From Pseudomonas sp. N3-W (GTDB lineage Bacteria > Pseudomonadota > Gammaproteobacteria > Pseudomonadales > Pseudomonadaceae), in the NCBI RefSeq assembly GCF_024970185.1, contig NZ_CP103965.1:988001-1052000 (forward strand): DNA of 64,000 bases, read 5' to 3'. The notes under the pieces are model-generated. The model had not been told where the DNA came from and did not search any database. It saw only the letters and a list, made by a program, of their open reading frames with translations. Both the position numbers and the translations under genes were made by a program. Below, piece after piece: positions 1 to 9,426 of this stretch (the stretch's first letter is position 1; every line of letters begins with the position of its first letter).

Positions 1-153
1 ATTCCCCTCCCCAAGGATTTGAGGTCGCGGAATATAGGGTAAACAGGTATCTGTATCAATTGCGAAACGTTGCTATTTGCGCTGAATTTACAATCTTTAC
101 GATTTACCCTTACGGTTTTTGTTGTCTCGTGCGTCACAGGGTTTTACATGTGC

Positions 154-172
154 AATAAGAATCAATACCATT
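154..172. promoter_or_regulatory. possible degenerate Fur box upstream of piuC
   Basis: The 19-mer AATAAGAATCAATACCATT partly matches the Fur pattern of repeated NATA/TAT hexamers and lies about 30 bases before the piuC start. PiuC genes are usually iron-regulated, which makes a Fur site here plausible, but the match is poor. The rest of positions 1-201 shows nothing else I can support. Confidence 0.25.
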
Positions 173-201
173 GGCATCCCTTTGCGTCTGGTGTTTTCCC
201 T

Positions 202-882
202 ATGCTGCTGCACATCCCCGGCGTGTTCGCGAAAGAAGAAGTACAGCGCATTCGTGAGGCGCTGGAGCACGCTGATTGGGCCGATGGGAAAATCACCGCG
301 GGCTTCCAGTCGGCCAAGGCCAAGCACAATCTGCAACTGCCGGAAGGCCATCCGCTGGCCAAGGAAATCGGCGCGGCGATGCTCGAGCGGCTGTGGAAAA
401 ATCCGCAGTTCATGTCGGCAGCGTTACCGCACAAGGTTTTTCCGCCGTTGCTGAACTGCTACACGGCGGGTGGCAGTTTCGATTTCCATATCGACAATGC
501 GGTGCGCCAGCCCAAGGGCAGCGTCGAGCGGGTGCGTACCGATTTGTCGGCGACGCTGTTCTTCAGTGAGCCCGAGGACTACGACGGCGGCGAACTGGAA
601 ATCCAGGACACTTTCGGCACCCAGCGGGTCAAGCTGCCTGCCGGTGACATGGTGTTGTACCCCGGCAGCAGCCTGCACAAGGTCAACGCTGTCACCCGTG
701 GCGCACGCTATGCATCGTTTTTCTGGACCCAGAGCCTGGTGCGCGAAGACAGTCAGCGCGCTTTGCTGTTCGAGATGGACGGCGCGATCCAGCAACTGAC
801 CCGGGACATGCCGGACCACCCGTCGCTGATTCGCCTGACCGGCACTTATCACAACCTGCTGCGCCGCTGGGTCGAGGTATGA
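202..882 (+). CDS. piuC: Fe(II)/2-oxoglutarate-dependent PKHD-type hydroxylase PiuC
   Basis: 226-residue cytoplasmic dioxygenase of the PiuC/YbiX family, associated with TonB-dependent iron-siderophore uptake genes. The start MLLHIPGVF matches the family N-terminus, so I use the ATG at 202 and not the in-frame codon at 70. The iron ligands are visible as H96 and D98 (FHIDNA) and H159, with R169 placed to hold 2-oxoglutarate. Length equals that of the P. aeruginosa protein. It overlaps the next gene by four bases (ATGA), so the two are translationally coupled. The usual partner, a TonB-dependent receptor (piuA), would lie before the window. Confidence 0.9.
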   Translation: MLLHIPGVFAKEEVQRIREALEHADWADGKITAGFQSAKAKHNLQLPEGHPLAKEIGAAMLERLWKNPQFMSAALPHKVFPPLLNCYTAGGSFDFHIDNAVRQPKGSVERVRTDLSATLFFSEPEDYDGGELEIQDTFGTQRVKLPAGDMVLYPGSSLHKVNAVTRGARYASFFWTQSLVREDSQRALLFEMDGAIQQLTRDMPDHPSLIRLTGTYHNLLRRWVEV

Positions 883-1634
883 GTTATCAACTGCGCCGCG
901 AAGAGGTGCTCGACGGCGATCAGCTCAAAGCCATGCTTGAAGAAAGCCCGGCGCGGGCGGCCCAGGCGATCCTGATCGCCGCCCGCGAAGGCGTCCTCGA
1001 CGCTCAGGCCTTGCTCGGGCAAATCCTGCTGGACGGGCAGGGCATCGAACAGGATCAGCCGCTGGCCGTGCGCTGGTTTGCAATTGCTGCCAACGCTGGA
1101 CACCTGATGGCGCGCAACATGCTCGGGCGTTGTCATGAACACGGCTGGGGTTGCACTGCCGATGCGGCGGTGGCCGCCGCGCATTACCGCCAAGCTGCGC
1201 AGGCCGGGCTGGATTGGGCGATGTACAACTACGCCAATCTACTGGCCACTGGCCGTGGCGTCGCTGAAGACCAGGCGCAAGCGCTGATTCTTTATCGCCG
1301 TGCCGCTGAATTGGGCCATGCGAAGTCGATGAATTTGCTGGGGCGCTATCTGGAAGACGGACGGGTTTGTTCGGCTGATCCGCTGGCCGCCCGTGACTGG
1401 TATCAGCGTTCGGCGTTCGGTGGTGATTTCCGGGGACAGTTCAGCTATGCCGCGCTGCTGGCGGATGAGGGCCATATCGAAGACGCGCTGGGCTGGTTAC
1501 GCAAGGCGCTGGCTGGCGGGAATCTGAATTTTTTGCGGGTGGCGAGTCAGACGTTATTGAACGCAGAGCATCCAGCTATTCGTGCATTGGCCACTGACTA
1601 CGCCAAACGCTGGGCCGAACTGACGCCTCTCTGA
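879..1634 (+). CDS. Sel1-like tetratricopeptide repeat protein
   Basis: 251 residues made almost wholly of Sel1-like repeats, about five of them between residues 45 and 225 with the recurrent pattern A..LG..Y..G.GV..D...A..WY..AA..G. Such repeats form an alpha-solenoid that binds partner proteins. There is no signal peptide, so it is probably cytoplasmic. It starts inside the piuC stop codon (ATGA overlap) and is followed by a strong terminator, so piuC and this gene form the end of an iron-related transcription unit. The exact role is unknown. Confidence 0.85.
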   Translation: MSYQLRREEVLDGDQLKAMLEESPARAAQAILIAAREGVLDAQALLGQILLDGQGIEQDQPLAVRWFAIAANAGHLMARNMLGRCHEHGWGCTADAAVAAAHYRQAAQAGLDWAMYNYANLLATGRGVAEDQAQALILYRRAAELGHAKSMNLLGRYLEDGRVCSADPLAARDWYQRSAFGGDFRGQFSYAALLADEGHIEDALGWLRKALAGGNLNFLRVASQTLLNAEHPAIRALATDYAKRWAELTPL

Positions 1635-1663
1635 CATGCGACGCGGGGAGATATTTCACGCAC

Positions 1664-1695
1664 AAAAAAGCCCATGACGCGTCATGGGCTTTTTC
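1664..1695 (+). terminator. intrinsic terminator after the Sel1-repeat gene, bidirectional
   Basis: Perfect inverted repeat AGCCCATGACG/CGTCATGGGCT flanked by an A-run on the left and a T-run on the right. It lies between the plus-strand Sel1 gene and the minus-strand speC gene and can end both transcripts. Confidence 0.9.
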
Positions 1696-1712
1696 ATGTC
1701 TACGAGTAGCGC

Positions 1713-2876
1713 TTAAACGTAGTACGACTTCAGCGGCGGGAAGCCGTTGAATTCAACCGCGCTGTAGCTGGTGGTGTAGGCACCGGTCGACAACCAGTAC
1801 AAACGATCACCAATCGCCAGATTCAGTGGCAGGCCGTACTTGTAGTTTTCGTACATGATGTCAGCGCTGTCGCAGGTCGGGCCGGCGATGACGACTTCTT
1901 CCATCTCGCCTTTTTTCTCGGTCCAGATCGGGAACTTGATGGCTTCGTCCATGGTTTCGATCAGGCCGGAGAACTTGCCCACGTCCGTGTACACCCAACG
2001 CTCTACCGCGGTACGGGATTTACGCGCCACCAGCACCACTTCACTGACCAGGATGCCGGCGTTGGCGATCAACGAACGGCCCGGCTCCAGAATGATTTCC
2101 GGCAGGTCGTCGCCAAAGTCTTCCTTGAGGAAGCGGATGATTTCTTCAGCGTAGGTTTCCAGGCTGTTGGTGCGGGTGATGTAGTTGGCCGGGAAGCCAC
2201 CGCCCATGTTGATCAGCTTCAGGTGGATGCCGTCTTCTTCTTTCAGGCGCTCGAAGATCACTTTGACCTTGGCGATGGCCGCGTCCCAGACGCTGATGTC
2301 GCGCTGTTGCGAGCCGACGTGGAACGAGATGCCATAAGGCACCAGGCCCAGGTCGCGGGCGAGGATCAGCAGGTCCATGGCCATGTCGGTCTGGCAGCCG
2401 AATTTGCGCGACAACGGCCAGTCGGCAGTGGTCGAGCCTTCGGTGAGGATGCGCACATAGACTTTCGAACCCGGTGCAGCCTTGGCGATGTTGCGCAGGT
2501 CGGCTTCGGAGTCGGTGGCATACAGACGCACGCCCTTCTCGTAGAAGTAGCGAATGTCCTTGGATTTCTTGATGGTGTTGCCGTAGCTGATGCGGTCCGG
2601 GGTCACGCCCTGGTTCATCACTTTGTCGAGCTCGTAGATCGAGGCGATGTCGAAACTCGAGCCTTTCTCTTTGAGCAGGTCGATGATTTCCACGGCCGGG
2701 TTGGCCTTGACGGCGTAGTAGACCTTGGCGAATTCGAAACCGGCGCGCAGGTCGTCATAGGCCTGGCTGATCATCGCGGTGTCGATCACCACGAACGGGG
2801 TTTCTTGTTTGTCGGCGAACGCCTTCATTTTGTTGAAGGTATCGCGCGCGAAATAGTCTTCGACATCGATCGACAT
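1713..2876 (-). CDS. speC: ornithine decarboxylase, type III PLP fold (SpeC)
   Basis: 387-residue PLP-dependent decarboxylase of the alanine-racemase-like (group IV) fold, making putrescine from ornithine; relatives also use lysine. The PLP lysine is K57 in YYAVKANP and the active-site cysteine is about C335 in GPTCDSAD. The start at 2876 (MSIDVEDYF) has an AGGAG ribosome site and gives the length of the P. aeruginosa SpeC; the longer open frame reaching 2969 has no such support. The gene stands alone and has a predicted promoter about 200 bases upstream, leaving a long leader that contains a terminator-like hairpin. Confidence 0.88.
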   Translation of the reverse strand: MSIDVEDYFARDTFNKMKAFADKQETPFVVIDTAMISQAYDDLRAGFEFAKVYYAVKANPAVEIIDLLKEKGSSFDIASIYELDKVMNQGVTPDRISYGNTIKKSKDIRYFYEKGVRLYATDSEADLRNIAKAAPGSKVYVRILTEGSTTADWPLSRKFGCQTDMAMDLLILARDLGLVPYGISFHVGSQQRDISVWDAAIAKVKVIFERLKEEDGIHLKLINMGGGFPANYITRTNSLETYAEEIIRFLKEDFGDDLPEIILEPGRSLIANAGILVSEVVLVARKSRTAVERWVYTDVGKFSGLIETMDEAIKFPIWTEKKGEMEEVVIAGPTCDSADIMYENYKYGLPLNLAIGDRLYWLSTGAYTTSYSAVEFNGFPPLKSYYV

Positions 2877-2984
2877 GGATGGGGCTCCTACTGGCAAACT
2901 GAGTAAATAAATGGGTGCAAATGAACGCCCTCCGTATCCCCACTTTGGTTCGCCTACTTCCCAAGGCATGTCGCCGAAAGCAAA

Positions 2985-3017
2985 AAGGCCATGGGCGATG
3001 GTTCTGCCCTTGGCCTT
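2985..3017 (-). promoter_or_regulatory. terminator-like hairpin inside the speC leader
   Basis: Read on the minus strand, two 12-base arms (AAGGCCAAGGGC and GCCCATGGCCTT, one A-A mismatch) enclose a 9-base loop and run into a T-tract. It lies about 110 bases before the speC start and downstream of the predicted speC promoter, so it could attenuate speC. It might instead simply catch read-through from opuCA. Confidence 0.5.
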
Positions 3018-3078
3018 GCTGTCTCGTCGTCAGTACTTGAGCCGGATGGATCGTTTCCAGCATGGACGTTCGGCGCGA

Positions 3079-3107
3079 ACTTTAGGGCGTGAGGGGCTTG
3101 AGATCAA
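3079..3107 (-). promoter_or_regulatory. predicted sigma-70 promoter for speC
   Basis: On the minus strand TTGATC (3107-3102) and TAAAGT (3084-3079) are spaced by 17 bases. This places the transcript start near 3072 and leaves a leader of roughly 195 bases before the speC start codon. Confidence 0.5.
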
Positions 3108-3228
3108 CAAAAAATGTCGCGTTTTTGCACGCTTCCGTCGTGTGGTCCTGGGTAGCTACTGATGTAACCGACCTGTGTGACGGTGTGATGTTCCCGTAGA
3201 AGGGAGATTTGAAGGGGATTGGATGGCC

Positions 3229-3365
3229 CTTGTAGCGAGGGAGCTTGCTCCCGCTGGGCTGCGCAGCGGCCCCAAAATCAGGCAATGCGGTTCTTCAGAA
3301 GGACCGTATCGGCTGATTTTACGACTGCTGCGCAGCCGAGCGGGAGCAAGCTCCCTCGCCACAAG
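3229..3365. repeat. inverted REP pair (BIME-like) after opuCA
   Basis: The left arm, TAGCGAGGGAGCTTGCTCCC followed by GCTGGGCTGCGCAGC, is repeated in inverted form at 3327-3365. The intervening sequence carries further inverted pieces (AAAATCAG/CTGATTTT). This REP subtype, with a GAGGGAGCTTGCTCCC core, differs from the GCGAGCTTGCTCGC type seen elsewhere in the window. Confidence 0.8.
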
Positions 3366-3386
3366 AGCACTGGTGCCTCAGACAGA

Positions 3387-4544
3387 TCAGGCGACGGCTG
3401 TCTCGGCTGGCGAAACAATGCTGGTCTTGCCACCACGCGACTTACCGGAGCTCAGGTACTCGGCAATCGATTCCTGAGTCACCTCCCCAAGGAACACGCG
3501 CTCGGCATCCATCACCGGCAGCCACGAGCGGTTGAACTCGTACATGCGCGACAGCAGGATGCGCAGGTGCTCGTCGTACGCCGCCGTGGCGTTGAACTCG
3601 CGCAAGTACTGCGCGCAGGTGCCGGTCTGACGGTGCAGGTCGCGACGTCGTACATAGCCCAGTGCCTTGTTCTCACCGTCAGTGACGACGACATAACGAC
3701 GGTCCAGTTCGTCCATCAATTCCAGGGCCTCGGCCACTGGCGTTTCCGGGCTGACCGACGGCGCGTTGTCCGCTGCGTCTTCGGCTTTCACCAGGAGCAG
3801 GCGCTTGAGCGTGCTGTCCTGGCCGACAAAATTGCTGACAAATTCATCAGCCGGATGCGCCAGCAGCGTGTCCGGGTGGTCGATCTGCAGCAGCTTGCCA
3901 GCACGGAAGATCGCGATCTTGTCGCCCAGCTTTATCGCTTCGTCGATGTCGTGGCTGACCATGATCACGGTCTTGTTCAGCGCCCGTTGCATCTCGAAGA
4001 ATTCGTTCTGGATCATCTCGCGGTTGATCGGGTCGACGGCGCCGAACGGTTCATCCATCAGCAACAACGGCGCATCCGCCGCCAGCGCACGAATCACGCC
4101 GATCCGCTGCTGCTGGCCACCCGACAATTCACGCGGGTAGCGATTGAGGTACTGCTTGGGTTCCAGCTTGATCATGCTCATCAACTCGCGGGCACGGTCG
4201 TGGCACCTTTGTTTGTCCCAGCCCAGCAGGCGCGGAACGATGGTGATGTTTTCCTCGATGGTCATGTTCGGGAACAGACCGATCTGCTGGATCACATAGC
4301 CGATGTTGCGGCGCAACGTCACTTCGTCGAGGTCGGTGGTGTCTTCGCCGTTGATCAGGATCTTGCCGGAGGTCGGCTTGATCAGGCGGTTGATCATTTT
4401 CAGCGTGGTGCTTTTGCCGCAACCCGATGGCCCGAGGAACACACAGATTTCGCCTTCATTGACGGTCAGGCTTACCGAGTCCACGGCTTTCACATCTTTG
4501 CCGTTGCTTTGGAAGGTCTTGCTGAGGTTTTGAAGTTCGATCAT
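3387..4544 (-). CDS. opuCA: osmoprotectant/quaternary amine ABC transporter ATPase (OpuCA)
   Basis: 385-residue ATPase of a betaine/choline/carnitine-type uptake system. Walker A is GPSGCGKST (residues 39-46), followed by a Q-loop, the signature LSGGQQQRIGVIRAL and Walker B LLLMDEPFGAVD. The C-terminal third has two CBS-type regions, which in OpuA-like ATPases sense ionic strength. The start MIELQNL overlaps the end of opuCB by four bases (ATGA), which supports it over the longer frame starting at 4583. It is the last gene of the opuCD-opuCC-opuCB-opuCA operon; a REP pair follows. Confidence 0.88.
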   Translation of the reverse strand: MIELQNLSKTFQSNGKDVKAVDSVSLTVNEGEICVFLGPSGCGKSTTLKMINRLIKPTSGKILINGEDTTDLDEVTLRRNIGYVIQQIGLFPNMTIEENITIVPRLLGWDKQRCHDRARELMSMIKLEPKQYLNRYPRELSGGQQQRIGVIRALAADAPLLLMDEPFGAVDPINREMIQNEFFEMQRALNKTVIMVSHDIDEAIKLGDKIAIFRAGKLLQIDHPDTLLAHPADEFVSNFVGQDSTLKRLLLVKAEDAADNAPSVSPETPVAEALELMDELDRRYVVVTDGENKALGYVRRRDLHRQTGTCAQYLREFNATAAYDEHLRILLSRMYEFNRSWLPVMDAERVFLGEVTQESIAEYLSSGKSRGGKTSIVSPAETAVA

Positions 4545-5194
4545 TTCAGGAGTCCTTTTGGAGTCAGCGTGCGTTGCAGCCATTGCAGAAGCAGGTCGGC
4601 GAAGATGGCCAGGAGACTGACCAGCACGGCGCCGACGATCAGCATCGACATGTCGCTGCGGCTGATGGAAGCGAGAATGAGTACGCCCAGGCCGCCGGCG
4701 CCGATGGTGGCGGCGATGGTCATGACACCGATGTTCATCACCACGGCGGTGCGCACCCCGGCGAGGATCACCGGCACGGCAATTGGCAGTTCGACCATGC
4801 GCAGGCGCTGGCCGAAGGTCATGCCGATGCCTTTGGCGGCTTCGCGAATACCCGGTTCGACGCCGGTCAGGGCGAGGTAGGTGTTACGCATGATCGGCAA
4901 CAGCGAGTACAGAAACACGGCGGTGATCGCCGGCATCGGGCCCAGCCCCTGGCCGAATTTGGAGTAGAACGGCAGCAGCAGGCCGAACAGCGCAATCGAC
5001 GGCACGGTCAACAGCACTGTGGCGCTGGCTTGCAGCGGGCCGGCCAGCGACGGGAAACGCGTCATCAGAATGCCCAGCGGCACACCGACGAAAATCGCCA
5101 GCGTCACGGCGATACCCACCAGTGTGATGTGCTGCCAGGTCAGGTGTGCGACCTGCGCCCAGTCGAGATGGGAAAAGGCGTTCAAGAATTCCAT
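4541..5194 (-). CDS. opuCB: osmoprotectant ABC transporter permease (OpuCB)
   Basis: 217-residue inner-membrane permease with about five or six hydrophobic segments and a BPD-type ABC coupling loop (EAAKGIGMTFGQRLRMVELP). It forms half of the translocation pore together with the second permease of the operon. A GGAGG site precedes the ATG, and the gene ends inside the start codon of opuCA. The binding-protein gene lies only 12 bases upstream. Confidence 0.86.
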   Translation of the reverse strand: MEFLNAFSHLDWAQVAHLTWQHITLVGIAVTLAIFVGVPLGILMTRFPSLAGPLQASATVLLTVPSIALFGLLLPFYSKFGQGLGPMPAITAVFLYSLLPIMRNTYLALTGVEPGIREAAKGIGMTFGQRLRMVELPIAVPVILAGVRTAVVMNIGVMTIAATIGAGGLGVLILASISRSDMSMLIVGAVLVSLLAIFADLLLQWLQRTLTPKGLLK

Positions 5195-5206
5195 GGCTTT
5201 TCCTCC

Positions 5207-6100
5207 TCAGTTGATCGGATGCTGGCGCAGGAAATCTGCGGCAACGGACGACGGGCTTTCGTGATCGACATCGACCCGCGCGTTGAGCTGGCGCATGGTT
5301 GCGTCGTCGAACAGTTCAGCCAGAGGCTTGAGTTCTTCAGCCAGCTTCGGATGCGCGTCGAGGTACACCTGACGCACCACGGGAGCGGCGGTGTAGTCCG
5401 GGAAGTAGTGCTTGTCGTCTTCGAGCAGTTTGAGTTTGAAAGCGTTCAACCGACCGTCGGTGGTGTAGACCAGGCCGGCAAACACCTGGCCGTTACGCAG
5501 CGCGGTGTAGACCAGCCCGGCGTCCATCTGGCGGATGTTCTTGCGGGTCAGGTTCATGCCATAGAGCTTGACCAGGCCGTCCAGGCCGTCGGAGCGGTTG
5601 GCGAACTCGGTGTCCAGCGCCACCAGGTGGTTTTGCTTGTGCTCGGCCTGCATCACCGTGTTCAGCTCGCTGATGGTGTTGATCTGCGGATACGCCTTGG
5701 CGGTGGTTTCCGGCAGGGCCAGGGCGTAGGTGTTACTGAATTTCGAGGGCGTCAGCCAGACCAGGCCTTTTTTCGCGTCGAGTTCTTTCACTCGGGCGTA
5801 GGACTGTTCGCTGTCGAGTTTTTCCGTGACGTGGTTATAAGCCACCAGCGACACGCCGGTGTATTCCCACATCAGGTCGAGCTGGCCGCTTTCGTGAGCG
5901 CTGCGGGCCAGGTTGCTACCCAGACCGCCGGTCACCTGGGTGTCATAACCCTTGGTGCGCAGGTACTGGGAAGTGATTTCCGCCAGCAGGGTTTGTTCGG
6001 TGAACACCCGTGCGCCGATGCGGATCACCGGTTTTTCAGCGGCTTGGGCAAATCCTGCGAACAGCAGGACGCAGCCTAGTAACAAGCTAATTCTTTTCAT
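5207..6100 (-). CDS. opuCC: periplasmic glycine-betaine/choline-type binding protein (OpuCC)
   Basis: 297-residue substrate-binding protein of the OpuAC/ProX fold. A signal peptide covers residues 1-20 (MKRISLLLGC..GFAQA) and the mature protein begins AEKPVIRIG. The start at 6100 is chosen because it opens directly into the signal peptide; the open frame upstream to 6385 lies inside the preceding permease. There is no lipobox, so the protein is probably free in the periplasm. The ligand cannot be fixed from sequence; choline, betaine or carnitine are the usual ones for this operon. Confidence 0.86.
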   Translation of the reverse strand: MKRISLLLGCVLLFAGFAQAAEKPVIRIGARVFTEQTLLAEITSQYLRTKGYDTQVTGGLGSNLARSAHESGQLDLMWEYTGVSLVAYNHVTEKLDSEQSYARVKELDAKKGLVWLTPSKFSNTYALALPETTAKAYPQINTISELNTVMQAEHKQNHLVALDTEFANRSDGLDGLVKLYGMNLTRKNIRQMDAGLVYTALRNGQVFAGLVYTTDGRLNAFKLKLLEDDKHYFPDYTAAPVVRQVYLDAHPKLAEELKPLAELFDDATMRQLNARVDVDHESPSSVAADFLRQHPIN

Positions 6101-6120
6101 GAGTTTTCCTTTGCCGAGGC

Positions 6121-6837
6121 TTAAGACGGGCGCAAGCCGCGTTCGAGCCAGAGGCGGCTGGCCAGTGTCACCAGACCGTCGAGCAGCAAGGCCAGCAGGG
6201 CGGTGCAGGCCGCGCCGAGCAGCAGTTGCGGCTGATTGTTCAGGGCGATGCCGGGGAATATCAGGCTGCCCAAGCTGTTGGCGCCGATCAGGAATGCCAG
6301 CGGGGCGGTCCCGACATTGATCGCCAGCGCCACGCGCACGCCACCGATGATGATCGGTACGGCGTTCGGCAATTCGACCCGCCACAGCACTTGAGTCGGC
6401 GTCATGCCGATGCCGACGGCCGCTTCTTTCAGCGAACCCTGAACGTTTTTCAGGCCTTCATAGGTGTTGCGTACAATCGGCAGCAGCGAGGCGAGGAACA
6501 GGGCGAAGATCGCGGGACCGCTGCCGATACCGAGAATGCCCAGGGCGATGGCCAGTACGGCCAGAGGCGGCACGGTGTTGCCGATGTTGAAGATCTGCAT
6601 GAAGCGTTCAGCGCGGCCAACCATGGTCGGGCGGCTGAGAAAGATACCGGCGGGGATGCCCACAACGAGGGCGGCCAGCATGGAAGCGAGGACAAGAATC
6701 AGATGAGCTTGCAGGTAAAACAACAAATCGTCGCGGTAATGTTCGATCGTGTTGATGCCGATCCAGTGGACCAGCAGGGCCAGAAGGGCGACGACAACCG
6801 CACCTCCTATCAGCCCTTTGCCATAGCGAATAGCCAC
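6121..6837 (-). CDS. opuCD: osmoprotectant ABC transporter permease (OpuCD)
   Basis: 238-residue permease, first gene of the operon, with the coupling loop EAAVGIGMTPTQVLWRVELP and five or six membrane segments. I choose the GTG at 6837 (VAIRYGKGLIGG), which has a GGAG site seven bases upstream. The longer frame to 6936 adds a polar stretch (SPTKKKRSPP) unlike a permease N-terminus. It is paralogous to OpuCB in the same operon, so the pore is predicted to be a heterodimer. Confidence 0.85.
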   Translation of the reverse strand: MAIRYGKGLIGGAVVVALLALLVHWIGINTIEHYRDDLLFYLQAHLILVLASMLAALVVGIPAGIFLSRPTMVGRAERFMQIFNIGNTVPPLAVLAIALGILGIGSGPAIFALFLASLLPIVRNTYEGLKNVQGSLKEAAVGIGMTPTQVLWRVELPNAVPIIIGGVRVALAINVGTAPLAFLIGANSLGSLIFPGIALNNQPQLLLGAACTALLALLLDGLVTLASRLWLERGLRPS

Positions 6838-7043
6838 AGGCGGACTCCTTTTTTTCTTTGTCGGCGAACGCAGTCCCGAGTGGCAATGCCATTCCTGGCT
6901 GCCGGGAAAATACGTTCGCGAGAAGCAGCTCTTCATGCTGATGAAACCGCATGAGATCGAGCCATAAGCGCAGCCTCGTCAGGCTAACTTGCTGATTTAT
7001 CAGCCCCTGGTACGAATGCTGTAACAGGGGAGTGGACGTCTGC

Positions 7044-7057
7044 ACCTTTTAAAAGGT
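7044..7057. promoter_or_regulatory. 14-base palindrome upstream of the opuC operon
   Basis: ACCTTTTAAAAGGT is a perfect dyad about 207 bases before the opuCD start. It could be an operator for opuC regulation; no regulator is known from the sequence. Confidence 0.35.
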
Positions 7058-7158
7058 TCCATAAATAACAGCATTTAGCCACCCTTGATCTCGTTTCGCG
7101 GCCTCGCAGTGACCGATGGCGACTGGGCGAGCGGTGGTCCGTGAGGCTCGGTTTGCGC

Positions 7159-7164
7159 TATACT
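7159..7164 (+). promoter_or_regulatory. possible -10 box of prfC
   Basis: TATACT lies 38 bases before the prfC ATG. No good -35 hexamer is visible at the usual distance, so support is weak. Confidence 0.35.
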
Positions 7165-7202
7165 CGCCGCCCTTTTTTGAATCACCTGCCAGGCGATTTC
7201 CC

Positions 7203-8786
<1,584 letters not shown>

Positions 8787-8802
8787 TTTGTAGGCTCATC
8801 CG

Positions 8803-8838
8803 AACCCCGTCGCGAAAGCTGCGGGGTTTTTTATTGCC
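8803..8838 (+). terminator. prfC terminator, left copy of a 36-base duplicated terminator
   Basis: Hairpin CCCCGTCGC-GAAA-GCTGCGGGG followed by six T. One pair near the loop is mismatched (C8811 against T8820). The 36 bases 8803-8838 recur at 11594-11629 with only two differences, flanking the acetyltransferase/desaturase island. Confidence 0.88.
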
Positions 8839-8938
8839 TTCAGTAAGGTGCTGCACGGAAAGTAATGTTGCACGCCATAAGTAACTAACTGGTTATAGTG
8901 GAGCACGGTCTGGACGGGCATCAATCTCGCTTATTTGT

Positions 8939-8966
8939 TTGACACATCGTATTTAGGATCTATAGT
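8939..8966 (+). promoter_or_regulatory. strong sigma-70 promoter at the left of the island
   Basis: Consensus TTGACA (8939-8944) and TATAGT (8961-8966) are separated by 16 bases. A short ORF with a good ribosome site begins at 9017, about 45 bases after the predicted start of transcription. Confidence 0.65.
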
Positions 8967-8977
8967 AGGCCGCAGCG

Positions 8978-8995
8978 AATTGGACGGATCCAATT
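8978..8995. promoter_or_regulatory. operator-like dyad just after the island promoter
   Basis: Inverted repeat AATTGGA-CGGA-TCCAATT lies about 5-22 bases downstream of the expected transcription start. This is a typical place for a repressor site. Its binding protein is unknown and no regulator gene lies in the island. Confidence 0.4.
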
Positions 8996-9016
8996 ACGCC
9001 GGACATCGGGAGCTTT

Positions 9017-9304
9017 ATGATGTATCAGATTATGGATGATCTAAACTTAATCTTTGAGCCAGTCACTTTCAATGATCGCTCGGGTGTTGATTACACCACC
9101 GCATTTGATCTGGGCACGTACCACACCGGTAGGGTCCAGACTCGGTTGACCTCTCAGTCTTACCTCAAGCTATGCGCACACACTCCAATACTCGTCAACC
9201 CAATACCCCGCTGTTGGCGGTGCTCTGGCGCTCTGACTTTGTGTTCGGAAATAGCTTCTTTCTCTGTCTCTTGTAATCCTTTCATTACGCCCCTTCTGCA
9301 TTAG
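9017..9304 (+). CDS. hypothetical 95-residue protein or gene remnant
   Basis: A GGGAG site six bases before the ATG and the promoter at 8939-8966 support translation. The first 50 residues look like ordinary protein (IMDDLNLIFEPVTFNDRSG). The second half is rich in Cys, Pro and Ser and reads like an out-of-frame or degenerate end. I do not recognise the family. It may be a truncated gene left at the island boundary or a small real protein; apart from this ORF and the control sites, 8839-9426 shows nothing else. Confidence 0.35.
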   Translation: MMYQIMDDLNLIFEPVTFNDRSGVDYTTAFDLGTYHTGRVQTRLTSQSYLKLCAHTPILVNPIPRCWRCSGALTLCSEIASFSVSCNPFITPLLH

Positions 9305-9426
9305 CAGGACATACGGCTTGGCAATTCCATTGTTTGAGCGCCAGCACTGCGTCTGTAGCACTTAAGCACATGGACTGACGTCGTCCGTTTGCCCAAGAAA
9401 AATCTAATTCCAAAAGAGGGTGCGTC

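Larger units (their letters stand above)
6838..7202. other. intergenic region between opuCD and prfC
   Basis: This region carries the divergent control signals of the opuC operon and prfC. I see the palindrome ACCTTTTAAAAGGT at 7044-7057 and a possible prfC -10 box at 7159-7164. An open frame on the minus strand from 7045 runs into opuCD in another frame, but I see no sign that it is a gene. Confidence 0.6.

Noticed and set aside
2755..3063. 102-codon ORF running from the speC leader into speC
   Set aside because: It overlaps the speC coding region in another frame and contains the terminator-like hairpin; a leader peptide is possible, but nothing supports it.
6608..7045. 145-codon minus-strand ORF in the opuC leader
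   Set aside because: It overlaps opuCD in another frame, has no ribosome site and no recognisable family; only the leader part could be considered, without support.
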